Shown: piece by piece, positions 48,050 through 58,939 of the stretch
Layout of the letters: every line of letters begins with the position of its first letter
Position numbering within the stretch: the stretch's first letter is position 1
DNA from: Semisulcospira habei
Lineage: Eukaryota > Mollusca > Gastropoda > Semisulcospiridae
Assembly (NCBI GenBank): GCA_036245525.1
Contig: BTPG01000007.1
Span: forward strand, 125,391,815-125,455,814
Length of the DNA: 64,000 bases
Direction: 5' to 3'
Position numbers and translations under genes: made by a program
The notes under the pieces: generated by a model
What the model was told of the DNA's origin: nothing
The model's database searches: none
What the model saw: the letters and a program-made list of their open reading frames with translations, nothing else

Positions 48050-48760
48050 ACAAATCCACTCATCTGCAAGAGCCATAGATCCTCAAGAACCCCAGCAGTC
48101 TTGGGTTGGGGGGGGGGGGGGGCGGGGGGTTGGTGGGTTAATGACGATCTATGCCTACTACAATTAAAAATGTATGCATGCACCCGTTCAGGTTTTCACC
48201 TGTGCTGTCCAGTCGTTGCTGTACCATCTGCCTTCTCACTCCTGAAACGAAAACCACACAACTGCAAGAGGCATAGATCCTCATGTGCCCCCGCAACTGC
48301 GGGGGCTCATGAGGATCTATGCCTCTTGCTGGGATAATCTGCGCTCATGTTTCGCTCAAGCAAAGTGGATCTCTTAAGTTTTTCACCTGTCCAATCGTTG
48401 CTGTACCATCTGACTTTTTACTCCTGAAACGAAAACCACCAAACTGAAACAGGCATAGATCCTCATGCGCCCCGCAACTGTGGGGGCTTGTGAGGATCTA
48501 TACCTTTTGCTGGGATAATCTACGCTCGTGATTTTCTCAAGCAAAGGGGCTCCGTTAAGTTTTTCAACTGTCCAATCTTTGCTGTACGAGTGCCATCTGC
48601 CTTCTCACTCCTGAAACGAAAACCACCCAACTGAAAGAGGCATAGATCCTCATGAGCCCCCGCAACTGCAGGGGGCTCGTGAGGATCTATGCCTCTTCCT
48701 TGGATAATCTACGCTCATGATTTTCTCAAGCAAAGGGGATCCGTTAAGTTTTTCACCCAG
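48050..48760. repeat. Tandem ~185-bp units each with a family D hairpin
   Basis: Landmark CTCCTGAAACGAAAACCAC recurs at about 48238, 48420 and 48608. Each unit carries a hairpin (48262-48330, 48449-48511, 48637-48695) with arms AGGCATAGATCCTCATG and complement. A degenerate fourth hairpin lies at 48058-48150 with a G-rich loop. The hairpin at 48262-48330 is nearly perfect. Confidence 0.85.
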
Positions 48761-49154
48761 ATTGATTGATTGATTGTACATTGCTTAACGTCCCGACAGC
48801 AACAAGGCTTTCTCAGGACGTGCCTGCACCGCCCGCGAAAAAAAACAACCAACTAAACAGAACATTGAATGTATGTCGCCAGCCGGTCAAACACATTAAA
48901 TAAACCTAACACATGGGGCCTAAATAAAGCTAAGACCATTTAGCAACACACATCCAATATCAAGAGCTACAGGCAGTGCAGACAGTAGGGAGAGTTTTAA
49001 AAAGGCAAATACAGGTGAATGGACCTTGGGTAGACAGAAACACATGCCCCAGAATAGAGAGAAAACCCCACCCTGTGGGGCTGACCAGGGTGACCCTGGG
49101 AACTAAAAAATACCTAACCCCACCCAAGTCCCCCAGGGCAGACCCGGGTGGGGT
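48761..49154 (-). mobile_element. SINE-like retroposon, copy 2 (inside the hAT-type element)
   Basis: Flanked by the 12-bp duplication TTTTTCACCCAG (48749-48760, 49155-49166). The left end has ATTGATTGATTG, read as a (CAAT)n tail on minus. Confidence 0.85.
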
Positions 49155-49924
49155 TTTTTCACCCAGAGGCATAGATCCTCCAAACCACCTGAAACCGGCT
49201 GCAACTGGGTCAAACCGGCTTTGCGCATAGGCACCTGTTTGTTCGTGGCGGAAAAACGAACTGAAGTAACGAAATTTTTAACGAAAAAAATCGATAATCA
49301 TTACTTGTATTTTTTAATTCGTTGAATTTTCTTAAACTTTTAAAAAACATTAACGCGTTAAATTTTCTTTAACCAAAAATTTAATTTGTTAAACCGTTAA
49401 ATCTTCCAACCCTGGGAGTGACTATGTCACAAACGTCGAGGTCCTTGAACAGGCAGAAACTGTGAGCATCGAGGCTTTGATGCTGCGGACACAGCTCTGC
49501 TGGGCTGGGCACGTCTCCAGGATGAAGGATTATCGCCTGCCCAAGATCACCCTGTTCGGCAAGCTCGCCACTGGACACAGAGGGGCACCAAAGTAGAGAT
49601 ACAAAGACTGTCTTAAGTCGCTTAGTGCCTGCCAAATCGACCACCGCCAGTGGTCTTCACTTGCTGCGGACCGTGACACCTGGCGCTCCACCATTTACAA
49701 GGCAGCTGTCTCCTTTGAGGACTCGTGCAGAGCTGGCCTTAAAGACAAGCGGCTCAGGAGAAAAACCAGAGATCCCGCAACTCAGAACCCTGGCCAGACC
49801 TCCCTCTGCAGCCACTGAGATCGAACCTGCTTGTCCCGGATTGGCCTCCGCAGTCACGAGCATGCCTGCAGACGTCGTGGACAACCCTTATAGAATCTTC
49901 GTTCGCGAAGTGAAGCCAAGAAAA

Positions 49925-50101
49925 ATGACAATTTGTAGACAATGCTGCTGGTTGTGCAGACGGCACTCCCCAGGCAACGTCATGAAAGATTTTATGTAAT
50001 ATTTTGATGTCGGTCATGTCTGGTGTAATCCGGGTTGTCGGATTTCTTCTCATTGGCAAGAAATCATTTTTCACCGACCATTCATCAGCTTGATTTCTTT
50101 A
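49925..50101. repeat. 177-bp direct duplication, right copy
   Basis: Matches 44892-45068 and borders the 3' end of RTE copy 2. Confidence 0.9.
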
Positions 50102-50204
50102 TGAAAATAGTGGAGTAATAGCAGAAAAAAAAAAAGAAAAAGTTTTTGGTAGCAGTGGATTGCTGCACAGACCCTTTTCTTCCCGATACACTATTGCTTG
50201 AAAT

Positions 50205-50302
50205 AAATTTGACTGAGACAGTTCAAAGGTGGTGCCATAATAGCTTGGTGCCAAGCTATTCTGGCACCACCCTTGAACTAAAATGGTAAATCTGTCTCCT
50301 AA
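50205..50302. mobile_element. Hairpin MITE, family A (short loop)
   Basis: AGTTCAAAGGTGGTGCCATA is paired with CTGGCACCACCCTTGAACT around GCTTGGTGCCAAGC. Confidence 0.8.
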
Positions 50303-50541
50303 TCTGTAATGTAGCCTTCATAAGACAATAAGCAATTAATAAATAAATTAGCCTCAGGATGTAATGTGTTAAGCCTTTGGGTGGTCAAGTTAACCATTGT
50401 ACCCCTCAGGCCTTCGGAGTACAATACATACTTTGACCCAACTTGAGCATACAAGGATCCGTGTAGCAAACTCCTGCTTCCAATAACTTATGTTGTGCTG
50501 TGCTAAATGCTCAAGGTGATTGCTTTTTTGTTTGTGTAAGG

Positions 50542-50929
50542 TTTTGATTGATTGATTGTACATTGCTTAACGTCCCGACAGCAACAAGGCTTTCTCAGGA
50601 CGTGCCTGCACTGCTTGTGAAAAAACAACTAAACAGAACATTGAATGTATGTCGCCAGCCGGTCAAATACGTTAAATAAACCTAACACATGGGGCCTAAA
50701 TAAAGCTAAGACCATTTAGCAACACACATCCAATATCAAGAGCTCCAGGCAGTGCAGACAGTAGGGAGGGTTTTAAAAAGGCAAATACAGGTGAATGGAC
50801 CTCGGGTAGACAGAAACACATGCCCCAGAAAAGAGGAAAACCCACCCTGTGGGGCTGACCAGGGTGACCCTGGGAACTAAAAAGTACCTAACCCCACCCA
50901 AGTCCCCTAGGGCAGACCCAGGTGGGGGC
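50542..50929 (-). mobile_element. SINE-like retroposon, copy 3
   Basis: Flanked by the 12-bp duplication GTTTGTGTAAGG (50530-50541, 50930-50941). It is nearly the same as copies 2 and 4. Confidence 0.85.
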
Positions 50930-51129
50930 GTTTGTGTAAGGGGGCAGGGGGGGGGGTGGGGGTGGGGGGCCTCGATTTTTATACTGGATCATGAAATTTC
51001 ATTTTTCATCACAATCAAGGTAGCCATTAAGTGTGAAAACAGAATGCATCACATTTTGAACTTTAGTGCAATGTATCATGTTTTGCACTGCAGTGCTAAA
51101 GAAGCAGCAGGCTATTTGGCTCAAAAGTG

Positions 51130-51960
51130 ATCCTTATGTTCCGGGCCAGTGGTCATCAGTCTGCCGTCGTCCGTGGTAAACTTTAACATTATTTTCTCAA
51201 AGACTATTCCAGCCACAGACTGGAAACTTGGCCCAAGGATTCTTTGTGGCAAGATCTTTTTAAACATACCAATTTGAGTGACCTCTCTCAAAGGTCAAGG
51301 TTTTGGGATCAGGAAATGGGTAAAAAATAGCCTTATTTTGACAAAATTAGTTTTTTTCTCAAAGTAATTTCACAACTTCAAACCCAAACTTGTACAAAAA
51401 TACAAAATGGTAAGACCTTTCTATGGATACTAATTTGGATGACCCCTCAGAAAGGTCATGGGTCACAAGAGATCAGTAAATAGGTAAAAAATAAGCATAT
51501 TTTGACAAATGGTGCTTTTCTCAAATACTGTTCATAACTTCAGACCCAAACCTGGTACAGAGATACCTGATGGCAAGACCTTCCTATGCAGAATAATTTG
51601 GATGACCCTCAGAAAGGTCAAGGTCACAAGAGATCAGGGAATAGGTCAGCTATTTCTTGACAAAAATGTTTTTTTTCCTCAAATACTATTTAAAACTTCA
51701 AACTGAAACTTGGTATAGAGATACGTTATGGTAAGACCTTTGTATGCATCCTAATTTGGATGAAACCTCAGAAAGGTCAAGGGTCACAAGAGATTGGTAA
51801 ATGAATTTTAGCTTTTATAGGCACTTTTGCAAACATTTACAAACTTTGCAGAAAGGTTGCTGATAATATCTTTATATGCTTACTATTTTGGTTCACTACT
51901 CAAAAAGATCAAGGGTCACAAGAGATTGAGAAAAGTGTGAAAAATGCATTGTCTGAGAAA
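51130..51960. repeat. Array of ~160-bp repeats, array 2
   Basis: Five diverged units with landmarks near 51226, 51389, 51551, 51709 and 51843 (spacing about 134-163). Shared words are GCAAGACCTTTCTATG, TAATTTGGATGACCC and AGAAAGGTCAAGGGTCAC. It is related to 11780-12480. Confidence 0.8.
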
Positions 51961-52717
51961 ACTTCACAGGTACAAAAGCCCGCCCTTTGCTTACAACTAG
52001 ATTGTTCATGCACATGAGCCTTAAGGGATTTGCCATTTTTGTTAACAACAGTGTTATAAGCAACTTAATATTCACAAATTTGCTGGAAATACTTTCCTTC
52101 CCAGAATCCCTTGCATGCCAAAGACTCACGATCTTGATGATACTAGCATTTTTCAGAACGGAAACACAAAATATTTTCATACTGCAACATTAACAAACTT
52201 CTTATGCGTGGTAGGTACGTAGTAATGAAATACTTGCTAGTGTGTATGGACGCTCAAAATGTATATTCTATAAACAAACGAACGCAGAACAGACCCCAGC
52301 TGCTGCACAGACTAGTGAAATTGACGAGATATCAGCTGGCGATATCGACAACCTGAGAAAAAAAATAAATAAACAAACCTGCTGGCATTTTTCAGAATTA
52401 TGTGATCTATTTACAAGTAGAACACACACAGTCATCATACAAAGCACCAAAGTCTTCACGGTCAGATGAAATCTAAAATGACACGAGGCACAGTTTTGCT
52501 TTGGACTGGGTACATAAATTATATTGAACATTTTGCTCGATATAGTTAATAATAATAATCAGGCATCAGAACTGTTCACCCAAAAAAAATCTGAAAACGG
52601 CGATTTTGAAGAATTGTAGAGTTATTTAAAGCCATTTCCAAGTCAAAAGTGTTATTAAACAGGGGCCAGGAAAATCTGAAAATCGCCGAAAATCGGACAG
52701 TTCTGATGCCTGAATAA
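51961..52717. other. No recognised feature
   Basis: AT-rich, with no gene or element match. Inverted words CTGAAAACGGCGATTTTGA (about 52590) and AATCTGAAAATCGCCG (about 52670) hint at a degenerate inverted repeat. Confidence 0.4.
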
Positions 52718-53172
52718 TACATAGTGTTTGTATAGCGCCCTTCCCCACGAACAGCAAGCTCGGAGCGCTTTACAGCACAAAAAAAATTTTTAAAAAGGAG
52801 AAAAATTAGAACGCACTCACTCTTTAAATAAACATTTGCTCGCACCATGTAGGCGCATTCCTAACACACACAGCCTATCAACATGGGGAAACAACCAACA
52901 TTTCCAGGCAGCACATCCAGACTAAGCTAATCTCGATATGCTACCTGGAAAAGATGGGTCTTCAAATTTGTTTTGAAGGTCAACAGGGTAGGGGAAAGAC
53001 GGACATGCAGTGGAAGTGAGTTCTGATAATCAACAGATGCGATTACTTGACCCATATCAAAATGTCCTCGTCTTATGACCGACATTTTAATTCGGGCCTC
53101 GTACTCACATCTGCCCGTTATCAGCACTATATCAAGCAAAATGTTGCTCAATATAATAGCAGCAATACACAT
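52718..53172 (-). pseudogene. LINE 3' fragment (minus)
   Basis: Minus-strand translation near 53040-52930 reads NSLPLHVRLSPTLLTFKTNL, typical of the last residues of CR1-type RT ORFs. The tail GTTTGTATAGCGCCCTTCCC through GAGCGCTTTACAGC ends near 52718. Confidence 0.55.
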
Positions 53173-53289
53173 GGTAGCACCTCATTCATCCGACAGGCTG
53201 AGGCCCAGAGACCGAACATTGGTATGCTGGGCATTATAGGCTCCCTGGGAACTATGCAGACTTCAAAAGACAAGTTGACACCACTGATC

Positions 53290-54142
53290 TCCAAATCTGA
53301 TTTTATTCGTATCAAGATAAATCAGCACTAAGAAAATGTATCTCAAGATTCTCAAATGAATTAGCATATTAGTACATGAAATGTAAAAGAAAAGACACAA
53401 AAAAATACTATAAATCTCTGATCCGCTTGTCCCCCCCAAAAACAGCTATCAACACAACATGTATGCTGTTCTGTCTCTAGATCACACTCATGAATCACAA
53501 GTACATGCAAAATATCTTCTACCAGTCTTAAGTTTGCATCCAAAATGGGAAACAATTGATCTCTACAAAAAAAAGAAGCCAGAAATGGCCTTGCAGAAAC
53601 CGATAGTTTGCTGGGTGCAAGCTTGCACCCAGCCAACTTGCAGATTCTGCATGGTGAAAATAATGACAATCAAAGCACTGATATAAAGCTATGGACTACA
53701 AGGTATAAACCACACATGTGGCTGATAGCCGTACTGAGTCTGCAATACAGAGTATAAATTTAACTGATGATGATCAAGTATTGCTTTCATTCTTCACACA
53801 AATTATGCTACATTTTGAAATGTCATTTTCCCAAGTTTTCAAAACATGATTTTCAACTGTCAGCACCTTTTTCTTCTTCGTCAGCTGCTACTCACATCGT
53901 CAAAATAACAGACGAAAAACATTACAAACTACTCAGTCGTTGAGGAAATCAACATATATCTAAATTTGCTGTCATTCACGATTTACAAAGACAACTAGTA
54001 TGATACAATTGTTGCATTATTTCAGCATGCCACTTGGACAGGTGTTGCTTCTGGTGATGGTAATTATTCACTGTTACTCCTTGTCTGTAGCGTCCATTAC
54101 CTTGCCCAATCAAAGATTCTTCTAGGTGGCCTTTTTCTGCAA
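53290..54142 (-). pseudogene. Decayed tandem duplicate of the MDH2 terminal exon and 3' UTR
   Basis: Near 54142 an acceptor-like TCTTGCAG is followed by AAAAAGGCCACCTAGAAGAA, similar to the true exon start AAAGAGGGTATCGAGAAAAA. In the MDH2 phase it meets TAG after four codons. Downstream, GAATAAAATCAG with its flanks (about 53290-53320) resembles the MDH2 3' UTR around 54660-54690. The match is patchy and judged by eye. Confidence 0.5.
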
Positions 54143-55072
54143 GATACACACAAAACATTTGTGATTTTTTTTTTCACAGTAAAACAAAAGCTACTGCTGA
54201 TAAACTTATTCTGCTGAATATACTATGCAATAGGTTATTATAGCGTTTCCCCGGGAAACAGCATTTCCCTGGGACCAGCTATAAATTGCCTATACACTGT
54301 ATACAGTGAAACCAAATGTCAATGTTAGTATTCTGGCCCTAAACAACCAAAGTAAAATTTGTCAGGTCTGTTGCAACATTACATTCAAGTTACATTGGGG
54401 GCCATGCATGCATTATGATATCTCAAGCGCAGTATATGATTAGCTTGGTGCCAGTGTGCGAGATATCATTTACCTCAAGAAAAAAATTAAGCCAATTGAA
54501 AGGGGCACTGCTTAGAAATTTTGTTTAAAAATAAATTCATAACATTCGAGTAAACTTGTCCTGAATGTTATTCTAGCCAAAATAAATATGGCCCAAGTAA
54601 ACAAACAAGACGGTTTGAATAGCACAACAAAAAAAATAAAAAATAAGGCAATTTTTAATATCAAAATCTGAATTTTATTCATATCAAGATATATAAGCAT
54701 TAAAATAAAACTGTATAATAGTTTGTTTTTTTCTGATGAACTGGCATGCTCCCACATCAAACATGTAAAATCAGACAAATACGATTGCAAATTTCCGAAT
54801 ACTATTTGAATCCACATCGGCAAGATAACAGATAAAAGACGATACAGCCCACTCACTCCCTGGGACAACAAATTTATAAACATGATGCAATTCACGAATT
54901 AAACAAAAGCGACAAGCGAACTTGAATGAGATGTTACAATTTAATATTTATGGAAGTCTTTTAAGTTTTTCTTATGCAAGTCTGTCAGCAAAGGCGTTGT
55001 TTCATCATTCATGTGATGGTTAGTGTTGCCCCTCATCTACGGTGTTCCGGTTACCGGTTACATGGTATAATG

Positions 55073-58000
55073 TTAACACAGATTACATTTGGGCTTGTAG
55101 GTTCTCTCCACAAACTCTTCTCCTTTCCTGATGTTAGCCAGCAGCTCGGGCATGGCTGCTTTCAGCAAGTTGACCTCAAAGTCAATCAGCTTGCCCATGC
55201 CAAGGTTTTTCTCGATACCCTCTTTCTGCAAGTACATACACAAACAATTGTCATCAGGTTTTCAAAGCACAAAGGCAGGACAAAAAGTTTTTGGTCTAAA
55301 AAAGTTCTAGCTTACTGTTATGAACAGGAGGCCAGAACATTTTTTTTTAAAGTTAACTCCCAGAACTAAATGACTTCCCTTGTACAGAATGGAAGTCATT
55401 CAGTTCTGGGCGTTTAACCCATTCAGCCCTGACACACTACAGCAGGAGATGGTTTGACCATGAAAATTCAAGGGTAGTGCCAGATTAGCTTGGCACCTGT
55501 CGTTGCCAAGCTAATCTGGCACTGCCCTTGAATTATCATGGTCAACCCATCTCCTGTAACTGGTGCATAGTCATTCAATGACGCCTCGAAAATTTGGGAA
55601 ATACGGCCGTCAGGCTGAATGAGGTAAGAGTTAAACCAGACCAACATTTTTTACCCACCTCCATGCATTAGAAATCAGGTGACAGCTCACCCATACTCAC
55701 TGTATCGGACCATAATGCTCCATAAATTGTGGGTGGCAGAGCATCCATAATTTTATGTCGTACATGAAGCAGCACATACAATAAGAGTAACTCTTTTACC
55801 TTGGTTGTAGAATCAAAATGAACACTGTTAAAAAGAAGAATGACAAAGCCCTCGTGGCTCACTTGAGTGAAAAATCTGTATTTCTTCTCATATCTGTGAC
55901 CTTGCTCTTTAGCAAAAGGTCATACGAATAAGAAAGTGTTACACAGTTGACCATGGTGCCTGTAAAATTCTATTGCCTATAAACATGAGCATTTTTCAAA
56001 CATTTATCTGTTATATTGGTGCATGTAGAGCCGATGCGCAAAAAGGGTTGCCTGTACCAGTCGGCCATTCTTCACCATCTTCTTAAGTGGTGATATTACG
56101 AGAAAATTCAGTTGGACAGGTCAGAGCCTTGTGTTCTTTTTTTTCAGGTTTGAAATATTCTTTGATACAAAGAAATTACAACAGGTTTCTAATTGTGCAT
56201 ACCCCTGATCAGCTTGTTTTCTTCAAACGCAACATTCATAATGGCAAAGATGGTTTCACTGGAAGTGTCCAGGAACAGTTTGGACAATCACGACTGAGTG
56301 AGCGACTTAGCTCAATGCTGCTGCCACACAGTGGCGATGGCACCACTGGGGCTAAACTCAGCTTTCTGAGTGTTTAGGTTGATCCCTGCCTGTGCACATT
56401 ATCTTGGGTCATCAGTCATGCAATATTTCCTTGCAATATGCTACATGCAATGGGTTTTAATTGATTGTACATTGCTCAACGTCCCGACAGCAACAAGGCT
56501 TTCTCAGGACGTGCCTGCACTGCTTGTGAAAAAAAACAAAAACAGAAACATTGAATGTATGTCGCCAGCCGGTCAAATACGTTAAATAAACCTAACACAT
56601 GGGGTTTAAATAAAGCTAAGACCATCTAGCAACACACATCCAATATCAAGACTACAGGCAGTGCAGACAGTAGGGAGAGTTTTAAAAAGGCAAATACAGG
56701 TGAATGGACAAAGGGTAGACAGAAACACATGCCCCAGAATAGAAAAACCCACCCTGTGGGGCTAACCAGGGTGACCCTGGGAACTAAAAAATACCTAACC
56801 CCACCCAAGTCCCCCAGGGCAGACCCGGGTGGGGGCTACATGCAATGGGTATGACATGGTCCATTCACTGGCTTTTGTTGTTCTCTGGTATATTGCGTAG
56901 TAGATATAGTTAATGTGGGTTACTGCGCCGGTTTCTACTGTTTTCTAAGTCAACCAAAATCGCTTTATAGAAGTGATATACCTGGAGCCTGTAGTATAGC
57001 GAGAGGACTGAACCAAGGCACACGGACAGCTATCACATAAGACACTTAGAGTACTGTTAAATAACTGGAAATAACAAGACCTGAACTTAGACAAGCTGTT
57101 GTTGTGGTGTTTATACCCCAAGAAAACTGAGAGCGGCAAAAGAAAGTTACACACAATGCTAGAATTACTCACTCCAAGCAAGATTGGTGTGGCAAAATAC
57201 TTGGCCTCCGTCTCATGCGAGTGGACGTACGCACACTGTACCCGGCCCTCCATGCCATTGAGTGCCTCCAGAAGGCTGTTGGTGAACTGGGCAGCAGCGT
57301 AGGCCATGGACAATGTGGCTGAGCCCTGCAGTAAGTCAACAGACATTAATATAGGTACCAGTGTCAGTCATACTCACGGACCTAAGCACATCACGTATTC
57401 ACCGGTGAAAGTCACAGGCTGTGAAATACAGAAGGGCAGGTATTGATCCAAGGGCCACATAGCAGACATGAGACCAGGTTGAGATCAAATCTTAGGAAAG
57501 CGAAGAGTTCAGGACTCACAACTCGCAATCAGTATATTTTCATGTGGGGGAACTTCACAAAACACCTACATTCATTTTATAGTGTAAGCAATGAGTTCAA
57601 AAAATGTAAAATTCAACATGTAAACATGCACCATAATTCCAAAAATTTTCTCAAGAAATTTGCACTGATCTAAAAAATAACCCAAATGCAGGAAAAAAAA
57701 ATTAGGATTTCTGAAAAAAATTTGAAAAGTCCCATGTCTGCACATAGGCACCTTTGCAGTGTCAGAATTTTTTTTTTTTTTCATTTTGATAGCATATTTA
57801 TTAATAACTTTATTGTCTCACAAGGCTTGTGGCCTATCTTACAATCTGGACATGAAACTATTTCCTTTAGCATATGCAAACATGTCAGCTGATACAACAG
57901 CAAAACTATGTTCAAAATTGTTGGCATATCTGCGAGCAAGTGCACATCAGTCATGCAATATTTACTGGTATTTTTTATGTCCATGAAATCTGACACGCTA

Positions 58001-58262
58001 CCACAAGTTGTACCACCCCTGCAGTGTCCTTCAAGTTTCACTAAGGGACCCACATTTGTATGCTGTAAGTGAAGTAATTAAAAAATGTCGTTTGGACCTC
58101 TGAAAAAGTGTTCACATGTCCAACATTTGTTACGCCTGATCTTGTTGTAAAGGTTACTGTAAATGTATCTAGACAGACACAAGTACTCACAGCCCCAGCC
58201 TTGGCATCCACAACCTCTGTTCCGGCGTTCTGGATCCGTACTGTGAGCTTCTCCCTCTCCGC
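55073..58262 (-). CDS. MDH2: Malate dehydrogenase, mitochondrial (last three coding exons)
   Basis: MDH2 oxidises malate to oxaloacetate with NAD+ in the mitochondrial matrix. Minus-strand exons 58262-58191, 57325-57173 and 55225-55073 (TAA) encode the last 125 residues. Blocks are [60 protein letters not shown] and [20 protein letters not shown]. These match the C-terminal third of MDH2, the helical part after the catalytic His. Introns are GT-AG in phase 0. The NAD-binding and catalytic exons are not in this window; they should lie to the right. A likely AATAAA is at about 54671-54676 on minus. Introns carry a MITE and a SINE. Confidence 0.93.
55414..55627. mobile_element. TTAA hairpin MITE, family A, in MDH2 intron
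   Basis: TTAACCCATTCAGCCCTGAC on the left (TTAA 55414-55417) and GTCAGGCTGAATGAGGTAA on the right, with TTAA decayed to GTAA. The hairpin is at about 55443-55557. Confidence 0.85.
56456..56834 (-). mobile_element. SINE-like retroposon, copy 4, in MDH2 intron
   Basis: Flanked by a perfect 16-bp duplication GCTACATGCAATGGGT (56440-56455, 56835-56850), the longest of the four copies. Confidence 0.88.
57326..58190. other. MDH2 intron, nothing further recognised
   Basis: AT-rich, with a T run at 57770-57781 and no coding or repeat match. Confidence 0.4.
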
Positions 58263-58312
58263 CTGAAAAAAACAAAACAGACACAGATCAAGATTCAGCT
58301 ACACATGGTACA

Positions 58313-58382
58313 ACATAACCCACTGTGCATGCAGCCACTGTTACTCTAACAGTACCGGCGGATGCATGCATAAGGGGTTTAG
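58313..58382. mobile_element. Hairpin element, family C
   Basis: CACTGTGCATGCAGCCACTG is paired with CGGATGCATGCATAAGGGG around TTACTCTAACAGTA. Confidence 0.65.
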
Positions 58383-58429
58383 TACTATGTTAGCCCTTTC
58401 ATCCGGATACACTACAACTGATACACTAC

Positions 58430-58522
58430 AACTTGACTAAGATAGTTCAAGGGTGATGCCAGAATAGCTTGGCACCTGAGGCGCCAAGCTATTCTGGCAC
58501 CATCCTTGAACTATTGTTTATC
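58430..58522. mobile_element. Hairpin MITE, family A
   Basis: GATAGTTCAAGGGTGATGCC is paired with GGCACCATCCTTGAACTAT around GGCACCTGAGGCGCC. Confidence 0.8.
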
Positions 58523-58681
58523 TTTCTCCTAATCTTTAATGCAGCCTTCATAGGACAATATGTTTTAAAAAATCAGCCCCAGGATGTAAAGGGCTAGCTT
58601 TGGAACCTGAACCTTTTATTAATACTTTTCAAACTGTTGTTAGTTTTGTTTTCAGTTGGCACAAGTGGCTGAACAGCACGA

Positions 58682-58807
58682 TTAACCCATTTAGCCCCAA
58701 CACTCTCCAGCAGGAGGTGGATTGACCATGATAATCAAGGGTGGTTCCAGATTAGGTCGAGGTCATTAGGTGACGTCCAAATGCGTCTGTGGTGATTAAA
58801 TGGGTTA
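58682..58807. mobile_element. TTAA MITE, family A, core deleted
   Basis: TTAA at both ends (58682-58685, 58804-58807). The left arm runs to GGTTCCAGATTAGG and then passes directly into GGTCATTAGGTGACGTCC and the right end. The second hairpin arm is gone. Confidence 0.75.
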
Positions 58808-58871
58808 ACAAAACTGCTGAGTACTGTTTTCAGATGTGTCCGACTGCTGGGACATTTTCACCATGGCATAC

Positions 58872-58939
58872 CTAACCCTTTGGCTGCTAGTTGCGCTTTT
58901 TGTCACAACAAAAATTGCAACCGACAGCCAAAAGGTTAA
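58872..58939. mobile_element. piggyBac-like MITE, family B (short)
   Basis: CTAACCCTTTGGCTGCTAGT on the left is paired with CCGACAGCCAAAAGGTTAA on the right, with a TTTTTGTCACAACAAAAA centre. Confidence 0.75.

Larger units (their letters stand above)
47649..49414. mobile_element. hAT-type non-autonomous element (1.77 kb)
   Basis: The ends CAGGGTTG...CAACCCTG are flanked by a perfect 8-bp duplication GGAGTGAC (47641-47648 and 49415-49422), the hAT hallmark. The LINE reading frame resumes directly after it. The interior has AAAGAAATAAATTTTCTTTA-type repeats at both ends, a hairpin-D array and a SINE, but no transposase. Confidence 0.88.
46405..49900 (+). pseudogene. RT ORF of RTE-like copy 2, multiply broken
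   Basis: LSIAGKILARLLLNRLVPAI, TFVDLTKAFDTVSRQGMW, VKQGCVLAPTLFTIFFSMML and LLFADDAALIAHTEKAL are readable. About 455 bp is missing between GDYRG and ITLLS (junction near 46600). In-frame stops follow at about 46850-46862. The hAT insert separates LGIHWSD from YVTNVEVLE. The end (49423-49900) has further stops. Confidence 0.85.
45069..49924 (+). mobile_element. RTE-like LINE copy 2, split by a hAT-type element
   Basis: 5' leader (45069-45375), endonuclease ORF (45376-46404) and broken RT (46571-47648), then the hAT insert (47649-49414), then the RT C-terminus resuming at 49423 and ending at AAGCCAAG near 49924. It is flanked by the 177-bp duplication. LINE length without the insert is about 3.1 kb. 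Confidence 0.88.

Noticed and set aside
48262..48695. CRISPR-like array of palindromic repeats
   Set aside because: Regular hairpins in ~185-bp units, but in animal DNA inside a hAT-type element with no short unique spacers. They are tandem repeats.
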